This document shows positions 34,744-47,672 of a stretch of 64,000 bases of DNA, piece after piece. The position numbers were made by a program, and so were the translations under genes. The DNA is from Uloborus plumipes. Its lineage: Eukaryota; Arthropoda; Arachnida; Araneae; Uloboridae. The DNA is taken from positions 1-64,000 of the forward strand of contig JAXGGA010003410.1 in NCBI GenBank assembly GCA_038373865.1. Reading direction: 5' to 3'. The notes beneath the pieces were generated by a model. That model was not told the DNA's origin. It did not search any database and saw only the letters and a list, made by a program, of their open reading frames with translations. Numbering within the stretch: the first letter of the stretch is position 1; each line of letters begins with the position of its first letter.

Positions 34744-35010
34744 TCATTCGGTACTCCAGAAAGCATGTTTGTGTGTTGGTATGCGAAATCCATAAAAGCA
34801 AACTGTCGTAGGGAGCGAAGATAAAATGTTTGGAAGCTTCAATTCAAAGAAATTGGTAAGGTGACATCCGTCCGGATAAGATTTAACTGCACAACTTGCT
34901 GTAAGCACTGCGCACTGTCTTCTCTGAAAAAGAAATGAAAATGCTATGATGCTTAAAAAATATAACACAAAAGCTCGTACAATTTTCCAAAACTCATTTA
35001 CTCTGCACAT
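34744..35010 (-). CDS. Weak candidate small ORF or exon, unknown
   Basis: An 88-codon ORF between repeats. It starts MCRVNEFWKIVRAFVLYFLS and continues with a hydrophobic run suggesting a signal or membrane segment, then RRQCAVLTASCAVKSYPDGC. The DNA at the hydrophobic end, TTTTCATTTCTTTTTCAG, is also a strong splice acceptor, so the true structure could be an exon beginning there. In another frame that exon would read EDSAQCLQQVVQLNLIRTDV. These readings exclude each other. No homolog recognised. Confidence 0.18.
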   Translation of the reverse strand: MCRVNEFWKIVRAFVLYFLSIIAFSFLFQRRQCAVLTASCAVKSYPDGCHLTNFFELKLPNILSSLPTTVCFYGFRIPTHKHAFWSTE

Positions 35011-36232
35011 ATACTTTTTTAAACCCCTGTTATCTGATATATTTCTTTCAAAAAGGTATTTTTCACTACTAATATCAAATAACAGAAGTGCACAACAAAA
35101 TTCTAGGTCATAATTAATCTGTTTTTTCCCTTCAGTGGAGGTTATTTCCCTACATATAATTATAAGGAGATAAGGGCTGTATAGAAAGTTTAGATTTGGA
35201 ATAGATTTTGTATCTTTTTACTTTTTTTTTCTTTTCTATTTTTTATTGCATTAACCATGCACCTCATTTTGACCATTTTTCCAATTGGAACTATGTATCT
35301 AGGACTAACGATTGTGAGAAAGAGGTGCCCCCTTTTTTTTGAACATTTGAAAAATGTAAGAAAATTTCAATTTCAAAAAAACCTAAAAGCTTTTTACTTT
35401 TGCAATGTTTTAAAAAAATCTGTTCACTAAATAATCACAATGAAATGCGCATAATTTTCATATTTGTATTAGAACATATTTTGTGATCTTTTATGTACAA
35501 AATCATAACCTTTCTCAAAAATTTCGTTTTTAGAGGTTTTACATGCTCTACAAATTTTTCAGAAATACAGTTTCATTATACTGAATGAAAAAATTATTGT
35601 TTTAAAGCTATCTTCAACAGAAAAAAATCCTGAGCGATTCCAGTAACATGAAAATACAAACAAAACAACAATATTCTTCATTCTTTTCCTTTATAACACA
35701 TACAGTGCGTGATCTAAAGTCCCTCATTACTTTTTAAATATTTGAGCTCTACAGCAAAAAAAAAATATTCCAAGTGTTTGAAATAACGTTTAGATTTAAA
35801 ATGCAAAATTTTTTTTTTTTTGGTTCGTTTGGTCATTTTTAAGATAAAAATCCCTTAGACTTTTTTTTACATTGAGACAATTCTTAAAATTGGTTTATTT
35901 AAAGGACAACAAAACTAGTTCAACAACTTTCTTGACATTTTTTAGCACATCATATAGTTTATTATCAGAATAATGTCAACGCTTTTATAACATAAAGTAT
36001 TCTTCTACTTCAAACCACCCTTGAACCCTTCTTGATGAAGACAAGATAAACTCGTTTTTGATCCCCAAAATTGACAAAATTTTCTCGTAAACGGCAAGGA
36101 CGAAAAATGTGATCCGAGGTCTTGAGCTCTGTCATCCTAAGAAATCCTTCATGCGGTTGCGTCGATGACCAACTGAATCAGCTCTAAAAAATAAAAAAAA
36201 ACTGCCTAAGAAATATAATTTCTGATGCGTGG
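35011..36232. other. AT-rich stretch, no gene recognised
   Basis: A TACAGTGCGTG word at 35701 could be a decayed Tc1/mariner end. No coding frame. Confidence 0.35.
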
Positions 36233-36234
36233 TA

Positions 36235-36566
36235 CACTGTAAAAAATGAATGTGGTACTTATAGTATAATACAGCTAATTTTATAGTAACAAACTGTAAA
36301 AGTTGCTAATTTTACAGTAATAAACTGTAAAATTGCTAATTTAATAACTTATTACCGTTCAGTTTACAGTTTTAAACTGGAACCTTTGCTGCCAGTATTA
36401 TACTGTTATTTCTACAGTATAATGTACCTAATTCTACGGCAATAAATTGCAAAATTGCTAATTTTGCTGTGCATTTAGCAGTGCTTGCTGTGCATTTAGC
36501 AGTTTTAAAATGGAACATCAGCTGCCAGTATTATACTGTAAAAACAACAGTTCACTCTCTGCAGTG
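36235..36566. mobile_element. 332-bp MITE, CACTG ends, TA target
   Basis: TA then CACTGTAAAAAATGAATG at 36235; right end CACTCTCTGCAGTG then TA. The interior repeats TTACAGTAATAAACTGTAAA- and CTGCCAGTATTATACTGT-type palindromic words. Same family as the larger element at 55025-56563. TA duplication suggests Tc1/mariner-type mobilisation. Confidence 0.6.
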
Positions 36567-36834
36567 TAGCAACTGGCTCCCTTCGAAAGTATGAAATGAA
36601 GCAATGTTTTACTGATATAAGGGCTGATACAAAAATAATCGATATTGAGATCAAGATGCGAAAGGTAGACACTTTCTTTAGACCCCATTTGATGGACATC
36701 GTCTTACTTTTCCCAAACTTTAAGTATGAGTCTTTCCCATTTTTGTCTTTGAAAAAAGTGTAATGAAAAGCTAAGTGTGACTGAAAGAATACTGTGCATA
36801 GGTGTAAATACTGCCACGCCTCAACTACACTGAG

Positions 36835-37045
<211 letters not shown>

Positions 37046-37689
37046 GTGTTTTAACGTTTTGCATTAAGTTTGGTGTTTAATTTTCAAAATTAACCACTTC
37101 GCAAGAACATTCAGTATTGTTCAAGCTACTACATCTTGGTTTTTTCCTGCTTTTTAAAAATTACTCTGCTTCCATTCCTTCAGCTTTTGAGACCGAATCA
37201 TCTGATTTCTTCAACTTAGAAACAATATTTAAGTTTTATTTTTTATCAGTAATAATTCGACACATTTTTTCTTTTACAATTTACAAGAAAGAAATAGGTT
37301 AGTTATTGACTCATTGATTAATTTAGTTCTTTTGAAGTATCTAAAGAAAGGCAATTTTAAATGAGGTCATAAAATACTTTAATAAATTCTGGGCACAATT
37401 TCTCTTTCAAAAATATGTATTTCTTAATACATTTCATATTTTTTTAAACATAATTTTCAATTGATTTATATACAATATTATTACTATTTTCCCCCTCAAT
37501 TTGCAAAAACAAATTAAAAAATGCATGAACAAATAATTGATTGTAATTTTATAATGAATATCAATTTATTTTAAGTAACATTTTGAATAGGAATGAATAT
37601 TTAAAGAACATAATGATTAATAAATTCAATTGAATCTATATAACTTATTCTTCTCTTTTGTGCTAATTTCAAGGGATACTCTCAGTGGA

Positions 37690-37781
37690 GCAACATCCCA
37701 TGAGGACCATGGCCTAGGGGTCTCCATCTCAGTTTAGGAGATCGAGGGCTCTGGGGTGTAAGAGCAGACGCTCCGGTTTGG
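37690..37781 (+). mobile_element. tRNA-derived SINE head, interrupted by a hAT-like insertion
   Basis: CATCCCATGAGGACCATGGC, box A TGGCCTAGGGG and a box-B-like GGAGATCGAGGGCTC. The related head at 47910 also has CATCCCATGAGG. It stops at 37789 where the CAGGCTTGG element begins; 42331 onward may be its continuation. Confidence 0.5.
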
Positions 37782-38049
37782 TTGTTAACCAGGCTTGGAG
37801 TAATCGCCGATTACGTAATACCTAATTAGTGTAATCGATTACATTTCTTGCAATCGTAATCATAATTTGGAAATGAAACACTTGTAATCGTGTACGAGTA
37901 ATTTTAATCAAGTATTTTTTGTGTAATCGTAATTGTAATATTTATTTCATTAATCGTAATTTAGCCTTGCAATCATGTAATCTGACTTTTTTTTTTTTTC
38001 AAAATAGTTTCGCACATAATTTAATCTTAGTTTAAGCTTGATATTAATA

Positions 38050-41000
38050 CTAGCTGCCAGGGCAGCTAGATTAGCTTCCTGTGGCATGTTGATGCATAAC
38101 GTCCCCTTTCTCTAACTTTTACCTCATTCTGAAGTTATATTATTTGATATAATTTAATGTTCATTCGATTTCAAGACATACCACGCACGTGGCCCGGCGA
38201 AGCACGGGCACTTCGTGCCCTGAAAGTAGTGAGGAAAATTTCAAGAAACTACTCCCCGCCAAGGCGGCTCGCTAGCAGGTGCTTCACGCCTTTACTTTTT
38301 TCCTATATAAAAAAATCATTCGAAAAATTGAGATGCTTCGCGCCTTCAAGATGGTGAGGAAAGTTTCAGTAAGTTCAGCTGGCTCAAAGAAAAAAAGCAG
38401 ACATAGATACTCAGTTTTTAATATAAGTAGATGGCTTTTCAACAAATGATTGTTTCAAAATATTACAAGTGGCTGGCGATAGAAATACTATGTAAGTGTC
38501 CCGCTGATGAGTTTCGTGTTTGATTTAGTTAAGCCTTTATTCAAAATTCTCATTATCATTGTTAACACTGTTTCATAGCAACCACATTTCAACAATGGAT
38601 TTCATATTTAATCATTTATTAGGCTTAATCGCTTTAAATTTGACTACTTATTAATTGATATCTTCGTTAATTAAGAGCCATTATTTTGAAATTCAGACAA
38701 GTTGTGGCAGTGACCATTTTTGATTTTCCTCATTTTTTTATATGTCAAAGTAGGTCGTGAGAAATGAACATTCTGAAGTTTGGAGCCCAACAAAAAAATT
38801 TTGTTCGCTCGGTAAAAATTCCCAAAGTTTGATGTTATGCAGCGCTTTTTTGGTAAAATAGCTGAAAGACGCATTTCAGTGCGCTGTAGTTTTTTACAGA
38901 AACGCCACCCTATGGTTATGTTTACATTTATTGATTGTACAATGTGTAGTTATGAGGACCCCATAGTTATTTGGGTTGGGGTGTGTTGCTTTCTTTAGTT
39001 AAGGGGCCGCAAAGTATGGATTTTAGACCATTTTCACTCGACTTTGAACTGCGTTATTTCCCCCCTAAACGCAACCCCCTGAAATTTTTTTAACATATAC
39101 TGAAAATTTATACTATGAAGAGAATATGTGGCACGAAAATTGTTTAATATATCATTGCTTTGAAGAGAAAAAAACTTCGACATTTTTCAAATTTTCAAAA
39201 TTTGTGGTTTTTTGATCGCATTTAACTCAAAACAGCAACTCTAGGGAAAAAAAGCTTTTATGGATTATGGAACCCACAGATGTGTAGAATAACGTAAAAA
39301 AGAAAGTTGCGTGGGGTCTCGTCTCGTTTTCAAGATAATAATTTTTTTGTAGCTCATTTTAATGCTTTTTTCTCATAGTAAAATGTGTCCATCAAGTAGG
39401 TCAGATCTGCTGAAACTCTAAGTACTAATGACATATTTAAATTTGCATAGGGAAAGAGAAAAAGACTAAAAACATTTAATTTTGCCTAAATTTTTTTATA
39501 ATTTTTAGTTTTTTATTTGCAATTAACTCAAAAAACGTGAAATCCTGAGACTATTATTGAATGCACGTATTACTAGCTTTGAAATATTGGAAAAAGTAAA
39601 TTCGGTGAGGTATCTTCAGATGCATTCTAGTGGGAGGTCACAGTGACTTCCCGAAAAATTTCATGATCGAAAAATTTTACTGATGATTCGTTAAAGTTGG
39701 AAACAATACTGCAACATTGAACTTTTCTATTTATTAATTTTTTACATGTTATAATTATTTTTTATATTATATGATACCTGCATATGTGTAAAACGACGTA
39801 CAAAATAAAGCGGCCAGGGGTCTCTTCTAGTTTTACAGAAAAAAATGTAGCAGATTTTAATACGTTCTCCCGTAGTAAAATGTGTCCAGTATGTAGGTCA
39901 GATCTGCTAAAACTTAAAATATATGATAATAATTTATGTATCTGTGTATGGTAATTTTTGAGTGAAAAGTAATAGTGAAATTCATACACAGCATTTAATT
40001 GTGTCTAAGTTTTTAGAACGTTTAGCTTCTTATTGCAATTATATCAAAAAACGATAAATCGTTACTGAGGGAATTATTGAATTTACATGTTACTAGCTGG
40101 CAATGACTGGAAATATTCGAAAAAGTAAATACTGTGAGATATTTTTAGAGGCTTTCCAATATGAAGTCAAAGGAGGTCACTGTGACCTCCATAAAATTTT
40201 CATATTCGGAAAATTTTTCTGAAGATTCAGCAACTTTAGAAACAATTCTGCAACATAGAAATTTTCTATTTATTTATTTATTTTTTAAATGTGGGCTTGA
40301 TCGTATTTTATCATTCAGAAAAATTAGGAAATTCCTTTGGCAAATTAAGAACATCTTCTTGAGAAGTATAAGGTACTCATGGGCACTGGAACTTAAATTT
40401 TTACAGAATACGATCAAGCTCACGTGAGAAAAACGTATCATTAAAAACTCTCAATGTTGCAATGGTTTCCAAATATGCCGAATCGTCAGCAAAATTTTTC
40501 GATCATAAAATTTTTCGGGAGGTCACTGTGACCTCCCACTAGAATACATCTGAAAATACCTCACAGAATATACTTTTTCCGATATTTCAAAGCTAGTAAT
40601 ATGTGCATTCAATAATAGTCTCAGGATTTCACGTTTTTTGAGTTAATTGCAATTAAAAAACTAAAAATTATAAAAAATTTAGACAAAATTAAGTGTTTTT
40701 AGTCTTTTTCTCTTTCCCTATACAAATTTAAATATGTCATTACTATATACTTCAGCAGATACACTATATACGAGTTTCAGCAGATCTGACCTACTTGATG
40801 GACACATTTTACTATGAGAAAAAAGCATTAAAATGAGCTACAAAAAAAATTATTTTCTTGAAAACGAGACGAAACCCCACGCAACTTTCTTTTTTACGTT
40901 ATTCTACACATCTGTAGGTTTCATAATCCATAAAAGCTTTTTTTCCCTAGAGTTGCTGTTTTGAGTTTTTTGCAATCAAAAAACCGCAAATTTTAAAAAT

Positions 41001-41688
41001 TTGAAAAATGTCGAAGTCTTTTTCTCTTCAAAGCAATGAGATATTAAACAATTTTCGTGCCACATATTCTCTTCATAGTATAAATTTTCAGTATATGTTA
41101 AAAAAATTTCAGGGGGTTGCGTTTAGGGGGGAAATAACGCTGTCTAAAATCCATACTTTGCGGCCCCTTAACTAAAGAAAGCAACACACCCCAACCCAAA
41201 TAACTATGGGGTCCTCATAACTACACATTGTACAATCAATAAATGTAAACATAACCATAGGGTGGCGTTTCTGTAAAAAACTACAGCGCACTGAAATGCG
41301 TCTTTCAGCCGTTTTACCAAAAATCGCCGCAAAACATCAAACTTTGGGAATTTTTACCGAGCGAACAAAATTTTTTGGGGGGCTACAAGCTTCAGAATGT
41401 TTATTTCTCATGACCTACTTTGACATATAAAAAAAATGAGGAAAATCAAAAATGGTTACTGCCAAAATTTCCCTTTTTTGTTCGATTTTCAAAATAATGG
41501 CTCTTAACATCGCATAATTATATAGATTGAAACTAATGAAGCCTGAAAAATTATCTATCTATCGGTACTTGGCTTGACTTTCAGTTCATCGGCGTTCAGG
41601 AGAAAGAAGCGTGACATAGAAAGAAAGATAGTTAGAAAGATAGTTAGAAAGAAAGTTAGAAAGATACTCAGTTTTTACTATAAGTAGA
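38050..41688 (-). mobile_element. Double-headed Helitron, interrupted by a foldback
   Basis: Minus strand: a 5' head (T)CTACTTATAGTAAAAACT at 41688, a second head TCTACTTATATTAAAAACTG at 38431, and one 3' end AGCTGCCCTGGCAGCTAG at 38067-38050, followed by T. A GAAA/GATAGTTA microsatellite follows the outer head. The same head-body-head-body-tail layout occurs at 59826-60608, so the composite moved as a unit. Terminal features fit Helitrons. Confidence 0.65.
38675..41503. mobile_element. 2.83-kb foldback element in a duplicated TTAA
   Basis: TTAA (38671-38674), GAGCCATTATTTTGAAA, and the mirrored TTTTCAAAATAATGGCTC ending at 41503, then TTAA (41504-41507). The arms are about 1 kb each (to about 39735 and from about 40440). 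The interior contains a second, diverged partial copy of arm sequence as a direct repeat about 525 bp on (GTAGGTCAGATCTGCT at about 39396 and 39893) and GGAGGTCACTGTGACCTCC-type palindromes. The other copy of the host Helitron has a single uninterrupted TTAA at 59983. No transposase. Confidence 0.8.
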
Positions 41689-42015
41689 TGCTCATATTAT
41701 TTTTAGTCAATAAATACATAAAAAAAACCATAAGTTGTGTAATGTGTATCTATAGATTTTTTAAACATTTTTTAAGTTAAAAAATGTTAAAATTTACTTG
41801 ATAATTTTATAAAAATGTCGTTTGAGAATTTTTTTTAGCATCTTATTATTCCAATATTGATTACATGTAGACAATTAATTAATTTCTAATTTATATTTCT
41901 CGTGATAATTTTTTTCTAAAATAAATTAATGGTAAATTTAACAGAATATAATAAAAAATATTACTTGCTGTGCAATATTGTACGATATTTTAAAGAAGAT
42001 ATAGATTTTATAAGA

Positions 42016-42133
<118 letters not shown>

Positions 42134-42338
42134 CTCCCAAAGCTGTAATCGAAATCGTAATCGGCATGTAATAATCATAATCCATTACATTTTCTACACA
42201 ATCTAATCATTGCTGTAATCGTAATTTCGATTTAGTAGATGACTGTAATCGTATTTATAATCTCCAATTTTTCGTGCTCGTAATCATAATCGTAATCGAT
42301 TACATTTCCTCGTAATTGACTCCAAGCCTGTTGTCCAC

Positions 42339-42505
42339 CGAACGCGAAACTTCCAGGGCTCAGTTTCAAAGGACGATTGGTACTCATTTAAGCAACCCAC
42401 AAAAAGGGGGAAAGGCTGAGTCGACCGATCCTGACATAAGAACTTTATCCGGGTTTGCGACATGGAAACACGAACGCTGCCACTCAGCCACTGGGATTCA
42501 TTTAA
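42339..42505 (-). mobile_element. SINE-like segment with tRNA-type head
   Basis: Minus strand: CCAGTGGCTGAGTGGCAGCG (box-A-like) then GTCGCAAACCCGGATAAAG (box-B-like). It lies directly right of the hAT-like element. Short ORFs on both strands here are SINE sequence. Confidence 0.4.
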
Positions 42506-42509
42506 ATGA

Positions 42510-44426
42510 TACAGTTTATGCAAAATGTTATCATCCTTATGCTGTCACTAATGTTTTAAACTACCTAAATCATGGATTTAGAAAAAACATTATTATTTAA
42601 AGAGCTTTAAATATAATAACACAGAATAAGCAGTTTAATAATTAAATTATACCCTCCCCTCCTTTACTTGCTACCCTTTTTCAATTTCAACGCACAGCTA
42701 ACGCGCGACTGCTCTGCGTTAGATCCATTGATGCTTTATTGTCATTGATTGCTCCAAATCTCAGAGCAACGCGAGTAAGTGAAATACCAAGCGATCTACG
42801 TAACGCTTGGTTATAACTGCTGGCGTTATTCTACAAAGATATATTCAAAATCACAGCATTTATTTGTTTTAAAACCAGCACGCGTTACAATTGAACTTTC
42901 ATCAGTAAATCGCTTAGTATTTACCTAGCTAGCGCTTATCAGCTTCAAGCATTACTAATTCTTCTTCGTCTTTCAAATCTCCGGGATCTAGCAGAGCTAG
43001 TCAAGTCCAACACAAATCTTTTACCTTAAAAAGTCAATGACTAGACCTGGTATACTCATTTATGGTTGGTAAAAGGGTGCCTATAGACTTTAGCTGGGCA
43101 AAGTGGAGTGGCCTTGACGCCTTGGGTCACCAGGAGCATACGCTCCCGACGTACTCCGCCCAGTGCCACCCCCTCGTCACGTTAAGACAGCCTGCTCGGA
43201 CTTTGAGGGAGGTCTAATTCTATTGCAACACATTCGCAATGTAAACGCATTATGTAAATAGACCCTTACAATATGCCTTGCTTAATGGTCTTTAACTTTT
43301 TTAACGTTAAAATGTTAAACTTTGGAAAAAATCTATTATCTTCTATAAATGCATTTTTTTTATATTTTTACGTGGAAAGTTGCTTATCGTTGATTTTATA
43401 ACCAACTACTACTGATTGAAAAGTTAAAAAATATTTTGCCAACATCATGACTTTTAAACAAGTGACAAATGTCGTAAAACTCCCCTTCGGTTTGATAGAT
43501 AAATAAAGGCAAATTTAATTACGTAATGAGTTATAAAACATCATCAAAGCACTCTGAAGCCAAAAAAAAAAAATCCATTAAAATACCGTTTTACCTCAAG
43601 GAAACTCTATTAAAAGATTCTACGACACAACTTTCATGTTTCACCCCCTATACCTCAGGTAGCTACTACATAAAAAATAATTTCATGAAATATTCAACGT
43701 CATTTTTCCCCTTACGACAAACTGATTACGGTAAAGAAATTGGAGAAAGAGAGCGAAAACCTGATGCTTAAAACGTATCCTCTCAGGGCGAAGGCGGGTG
43801 AAAAGCGTATCAGGTGAAGAACTGCGCGGATGTCGCCTCACCCTTATTTAATAAAACTTTCAAGCAATATAAGTAACTTTGGAAGAACCCCAGCATCATA
43901 AATAATTAGGGTGGGCATGTGAATGTTTTGTGAAGAGTTTGAGAATGCTATGTTAGTCTTCTTTAATCCTCGTCACATTTTTTTTCCATTCCCTTTTCTT
44001 CACAATTGCGAGATATGTACAATGCATTTCTTCAATGTGTATTTAAATCCAAAATGTTATGAAAATATTTAAATTGAAAATTTTTTTATTTTTTTTTTAA
44101 TCTGAAGCAGCAACTCGAAAGTTGTTTTTATCTAAATACAGTTTAGCACATATTATGGTAAATGTAAGTGTTTGCCTTTATTGAACATATGATCGATATT
44201 TGAACTAATTGCTTGTTTTTGTTGAATGATACATCCACCTCCGAATTTAAGATTTAAAATACTTCAACTCGTTTAAGATCTTGTTGAGACATTCAATGCG
44301 TTTTTAATTAAATTTATTACATTAAGACAAAAATTAAATTTAAATCATAAAAATTATAAGTGACTATATTTTAATGCTTTGAAATTTATGTAGGTAAAGG
44401 AAGTTGATCTCCTGTATTCCTTAGAA
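42510..44426. other. Intergenic stretch with a GC-rich patch at 43030-43215
   Basis: The patch (GCTGGGCAAAGTGGAGTGGC, GGAGCATACGCTCC hairpin) stands out by composition and may be an old SINE. An 81-codon ORF at 43526-43771 has no support. Confidence 0.35.
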
Positions 44427-44520
44427 CAGGGATGGCTAACGTTCTGCAAACATACCACAGCGTGGTACGCACAGCTGTAACAGTGGCCGCAAAGACTTTC
44501 AAAAGATTGAAACAATATAT
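44427..44520. mobile_element. Probable single end of a hAT element
   Basis: CAGGGATGGCTAACGTTCTG and CAGCGTGGTACGCAC resemble the start of common hAT elements. No matching right end seen nearby. Confidence 0.35.
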
Positions 44521-46940
44521 ATTTTTTAAAATATTATCAAATTTTAAAAATCCTTCTAGTCCAAGTAAACGAATTAAGTCCTATTGGCGATTTATTTACA
44601 TTCAATGATAAATGTATTGATATGATTGTATGGACCAAAAAGTACAAATTGAAGTTGCTTGAAATACATTATTACATGTTACTGCCCATTAGATTCAGAG
44701 GAAAGTTGTAACCTTACAGATAATGCGCAGTTACGGATATTTGTACGCTAACCCAAAGAAAATTGCGATATTGTAAAATAAATTCTTGATGTCCTCCAAA
44801 TAGTTTCAATTGCAGGCGATAGTATTTTTAAAGATCTTTAAACTAATCCAAGCTAAGAAAACGATTTTTTTTTCGTTGCCATATTCAACGAGAGGCCTTG
44901 TCAACCTAGTTAGAAACTACAGTCCCGTACTCATGCTTGCCCGCGGTTCTGAGTCGAAATAGTACAACATTTTAATGTTTATATTAGGAAGGGTCCCAGA
45001 GACTAAACTGACAAAGGGCCCAAATGGACTCTCTCGGTGCCCAACTGTACAGCGTTTCTTGAGATTTTCTTAGGTAGAAAGGTTTTAAAATATATTATTA
45101 TCCATTGAAGCTTTTCGTGACAAGGACTTTGGCTTATCTTCTGTTACTGACCCTATGAGCTAGAACTTTGAACTAAAAATATTTTTTTTAACTTAGCCCA
45201 GGAGAAATCTAAGAGGATGAAAAGTTACTCCATATTGTAATGTATTAATAGCTATCCCATGGATAAGTACTCATGGGATTTTGGAATTTAAGTATCTCCA
45301 CCCTCATGTTAGGATTTATTAATAATTAAAATGTAAAATTATATGTTACGGTCGATGTTTACCCCAGTTGGTCATATAACGTTTTCTTCGGGTTTCTTTT
45401 TCTGAATTAAGGGGAAAAAGAGATGTTAACACATCTAGCATTTATACTAGGAAGCATCTACTCAAGTCTCCCATCAAAGATGCTCCCAACTATGATAGAT
45501 ATTAAAGCTTTATATATATATATTTTGCATGATTGATTCTGCGTTTGTTCTGATGACTTTAAAGATAGTAAAAAATACCGATCTTATCCAAGATCATTAA
45601 TTGTCTTTAAATATTTACTTCTTTACAAGATGCTTAGTGTGATCCCCCCCCCCCCCAGAATCTCAAGAAAAGTTACTAATCTACTGCGCCTTACAACATA
45701 AAAATAAAAAAAGAGCTTCAATAGGAATTTATCCAAATCATACTGAACTTTAGAATCTAGGTTTAGCATAAAATTTCAAAATTAGAGTTTAGTTACTGTG
45801 TAATGCTGTAGATTTCGTTCAAAATATGTTCAAAATATGTGTTTAAAATGCGTTCAAAAAGTGTTTTAAGATTTGCAACGTATTTTTTCATTAAAGCATT
45901 ATTTCATTTAAAAAATCATCATCATTTATTTAACAAATTGTAACTCTAACCAGTATTTATCCTGTAATTGTCAAATTAACTATACGAAATCTGTAGTTAC
46001 GGGATGTGACAATTTTATTAGCAGCATGACGGTAATAAAGCCTTAGAATGACGTTATTTGCACTTTAAAATATTGATAACACTTATTGGAATGGATTTTA
46101 AACCATTCGCTTGAAATCCTAAATTATGAACATAAATATCGTTATTACTGATTTAGGATAGCTGTACTTGTGATTTAGGACACTTGTGCTCTCTTGAGGA
46201 AGCAGAAAACGAGTGTATTTAAAACATTTATCACCAGTGATCGTAAATTAAAGGCTAACAGACAACAAGTGTATGGAATATTTTAGATAGTAAAAGCATG
46301 ATATGAATCTTGATTAGTAAAGAGTTGTTTTCAGCCTATCTTATAGTACCCATGCAATGAGACAAGCAAAACCAGACAATTGAATAATATTTTGAACAAT
46401 ATTTTGAATTTACTATCCCTAACCTGTCTTTAAAATTTATTCGATGAAATATAATTTCTAGAGACGCATTTGAGACAATATCGTAGCAAAGTACAAGGTT
46501 ACTACAATTGATTCATTTATTTTTGAAACTCAAGAAATTAAAAATTACTTCACTTTAAGGAATATGTCAAAGTAAAAAACTCTTTAAGATTTAAAAATTG
46601 TGTTAAATAGGTAACAAAACCTTGGGCGGCAATTTTTAAATGACGATAAAACAAAAAAATACTTTTTTTGTGTGTGTATGTTTATTACGTACTTATAGTA
46701 TGAATTGGTAATGTCCTGGTTCTTCATTACTGCCACGTGGATGCTGTCACTGAATTCTTTAAACAATTTTGGTAGTTCGGATGCTCAAATAAGATCATTT
46801 ATTTGCCCCCAAAACACTACAATCGCACATGAACATCACACATATTGCAATACATTTTATTTACAATTAGATTTACAATTAGATTTCTGTTTTGTAGCCA
46901 ATTTAAAAATAAGGCATTAGTATTATCAGCTCGTAAATAT
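44521..46940. other. AT-rich stretch, no gene recognised
   Basis: A poly-C run at about 45644-45656, small GTTCAAAATAT repeats at 45815-45860, and a 14-bp tandem TTACAATTAGATTT at about 46860. No exon-like segment. Confidence 0.4.
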
Positions 46941-46945
46941 AACTA

Positions 46946-47173
46946 CCGTAAATCAGGGTTACTTGGACCCAGAAGAGGGCTACTTGAGACCACAGTAAAA
47001 TGATAAAATCTGGGTTTGGTACTAGCGTTAGAGACTGCAGAGGGCTTCTACCTAGTGGAGAAACGAGGAACTACGTGCAAGTCTTCAACTAGTAGGTACC
47101 AAACCTAGATTTTATCATTTTATTGTAGTGGGCTCAAGTAACCCCCTAGGGTCCAAGTAACCCTGATTTACGG
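46946..47173. mobile_element. 228-bp palindromic MITE in TA
   Basis: TA, then CCGTAAATCAGGGTTACTTG at 46946, mirrored by CAAGTAACCCTGATTTACGG ending at 47173, then TA. Similarity between arms continues for about 80 bp (AAAATGATAAAATCT) around a centre at about 47060. It would form one long hairpin as RNA. Confidence 0.8.
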
Positions 47174-47560
47174 TATAAATCTTAATGAGTATGTGGTTAT
47201 ATTATGAAGTATTTCTAAAAACTTTTTTTTTTTGACAATGCCATAACTTTCTTTAACAATTCATTAAATCTCAAAAATAAGCTATTATTTTTACACACAT
47301 TTCTAGCGCTTTTGGCAAAAAAATAAAGAGACAGTTTATATTTTTGTTGTTCTGTTGAAAAAAAAATCAATTTATTGAGCATTTAATGGAACTCTTCTTT
47401 AATGTATAGCATTCGGCAAGGGAAACCATGTGGTTCAGTTGGTTACAGAGTCGAACTAAAAATTCATGTGCTAACAATGCTCTGAAGAACATGAAAGCGA
47501 ATCACCATGGGATTGAAAACTTTCCTATACTACACTGCAAGGTTTCTTGACAAAAACATC
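47174..47560. other. AT-rich stretch with a decayed tRNA-like word
   Basis: GTGGTTCAGTTGGTTACAGA at about 47431-47450 resembles a box A, but no convincing box B follows. Nothing else recognised. Confidence 0.3.
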
Positions 47561-47672
47561 GTGACGTCAGCGTGACGTTAGCCTATGAAAAACAGCCTAC
47601 TTGGCGAATTAGAGGAGATCGCTAACTGCTTGTGAGCTCTTATTGGCTCCGCCCGTAGTGACATCAGTGTCA
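47561..47672. promoter_or_regulatory. Possible promoter-like cluster: two TGACGT sites, inverted CCAAT, GC box
   Basis: CGTGACGTCAGCGTGACGTT (a full CRE palindrome TGACGTCA plus a half site), followed by TTATTGGCTCCGCCC (inverted CCAAT next to a CCGCCC box) and another TGACATCA. The density in AT-rich surroundings is notable. No adjoining gene was recognised, so it may belong to a transposon or an unseen first exon. Confidence 0.25.

Noticed and set aside
35701..36241. Possible Tc1/mariner element with TACAGTG ends
   Set aside because: Only about 7 terminal bases match, and the right end coincides with the better supported CACTG element at 36235.
42316..42600. ORFs on both strands, 79-94 codons
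   Set aside because: They fall in SINE-like sequence beside the hAT-like element.
43030..43215. GC-rich patch considered as an exon
   Set aside because: All frames contain stops or lack splice sites; composition fits an old repeat better.
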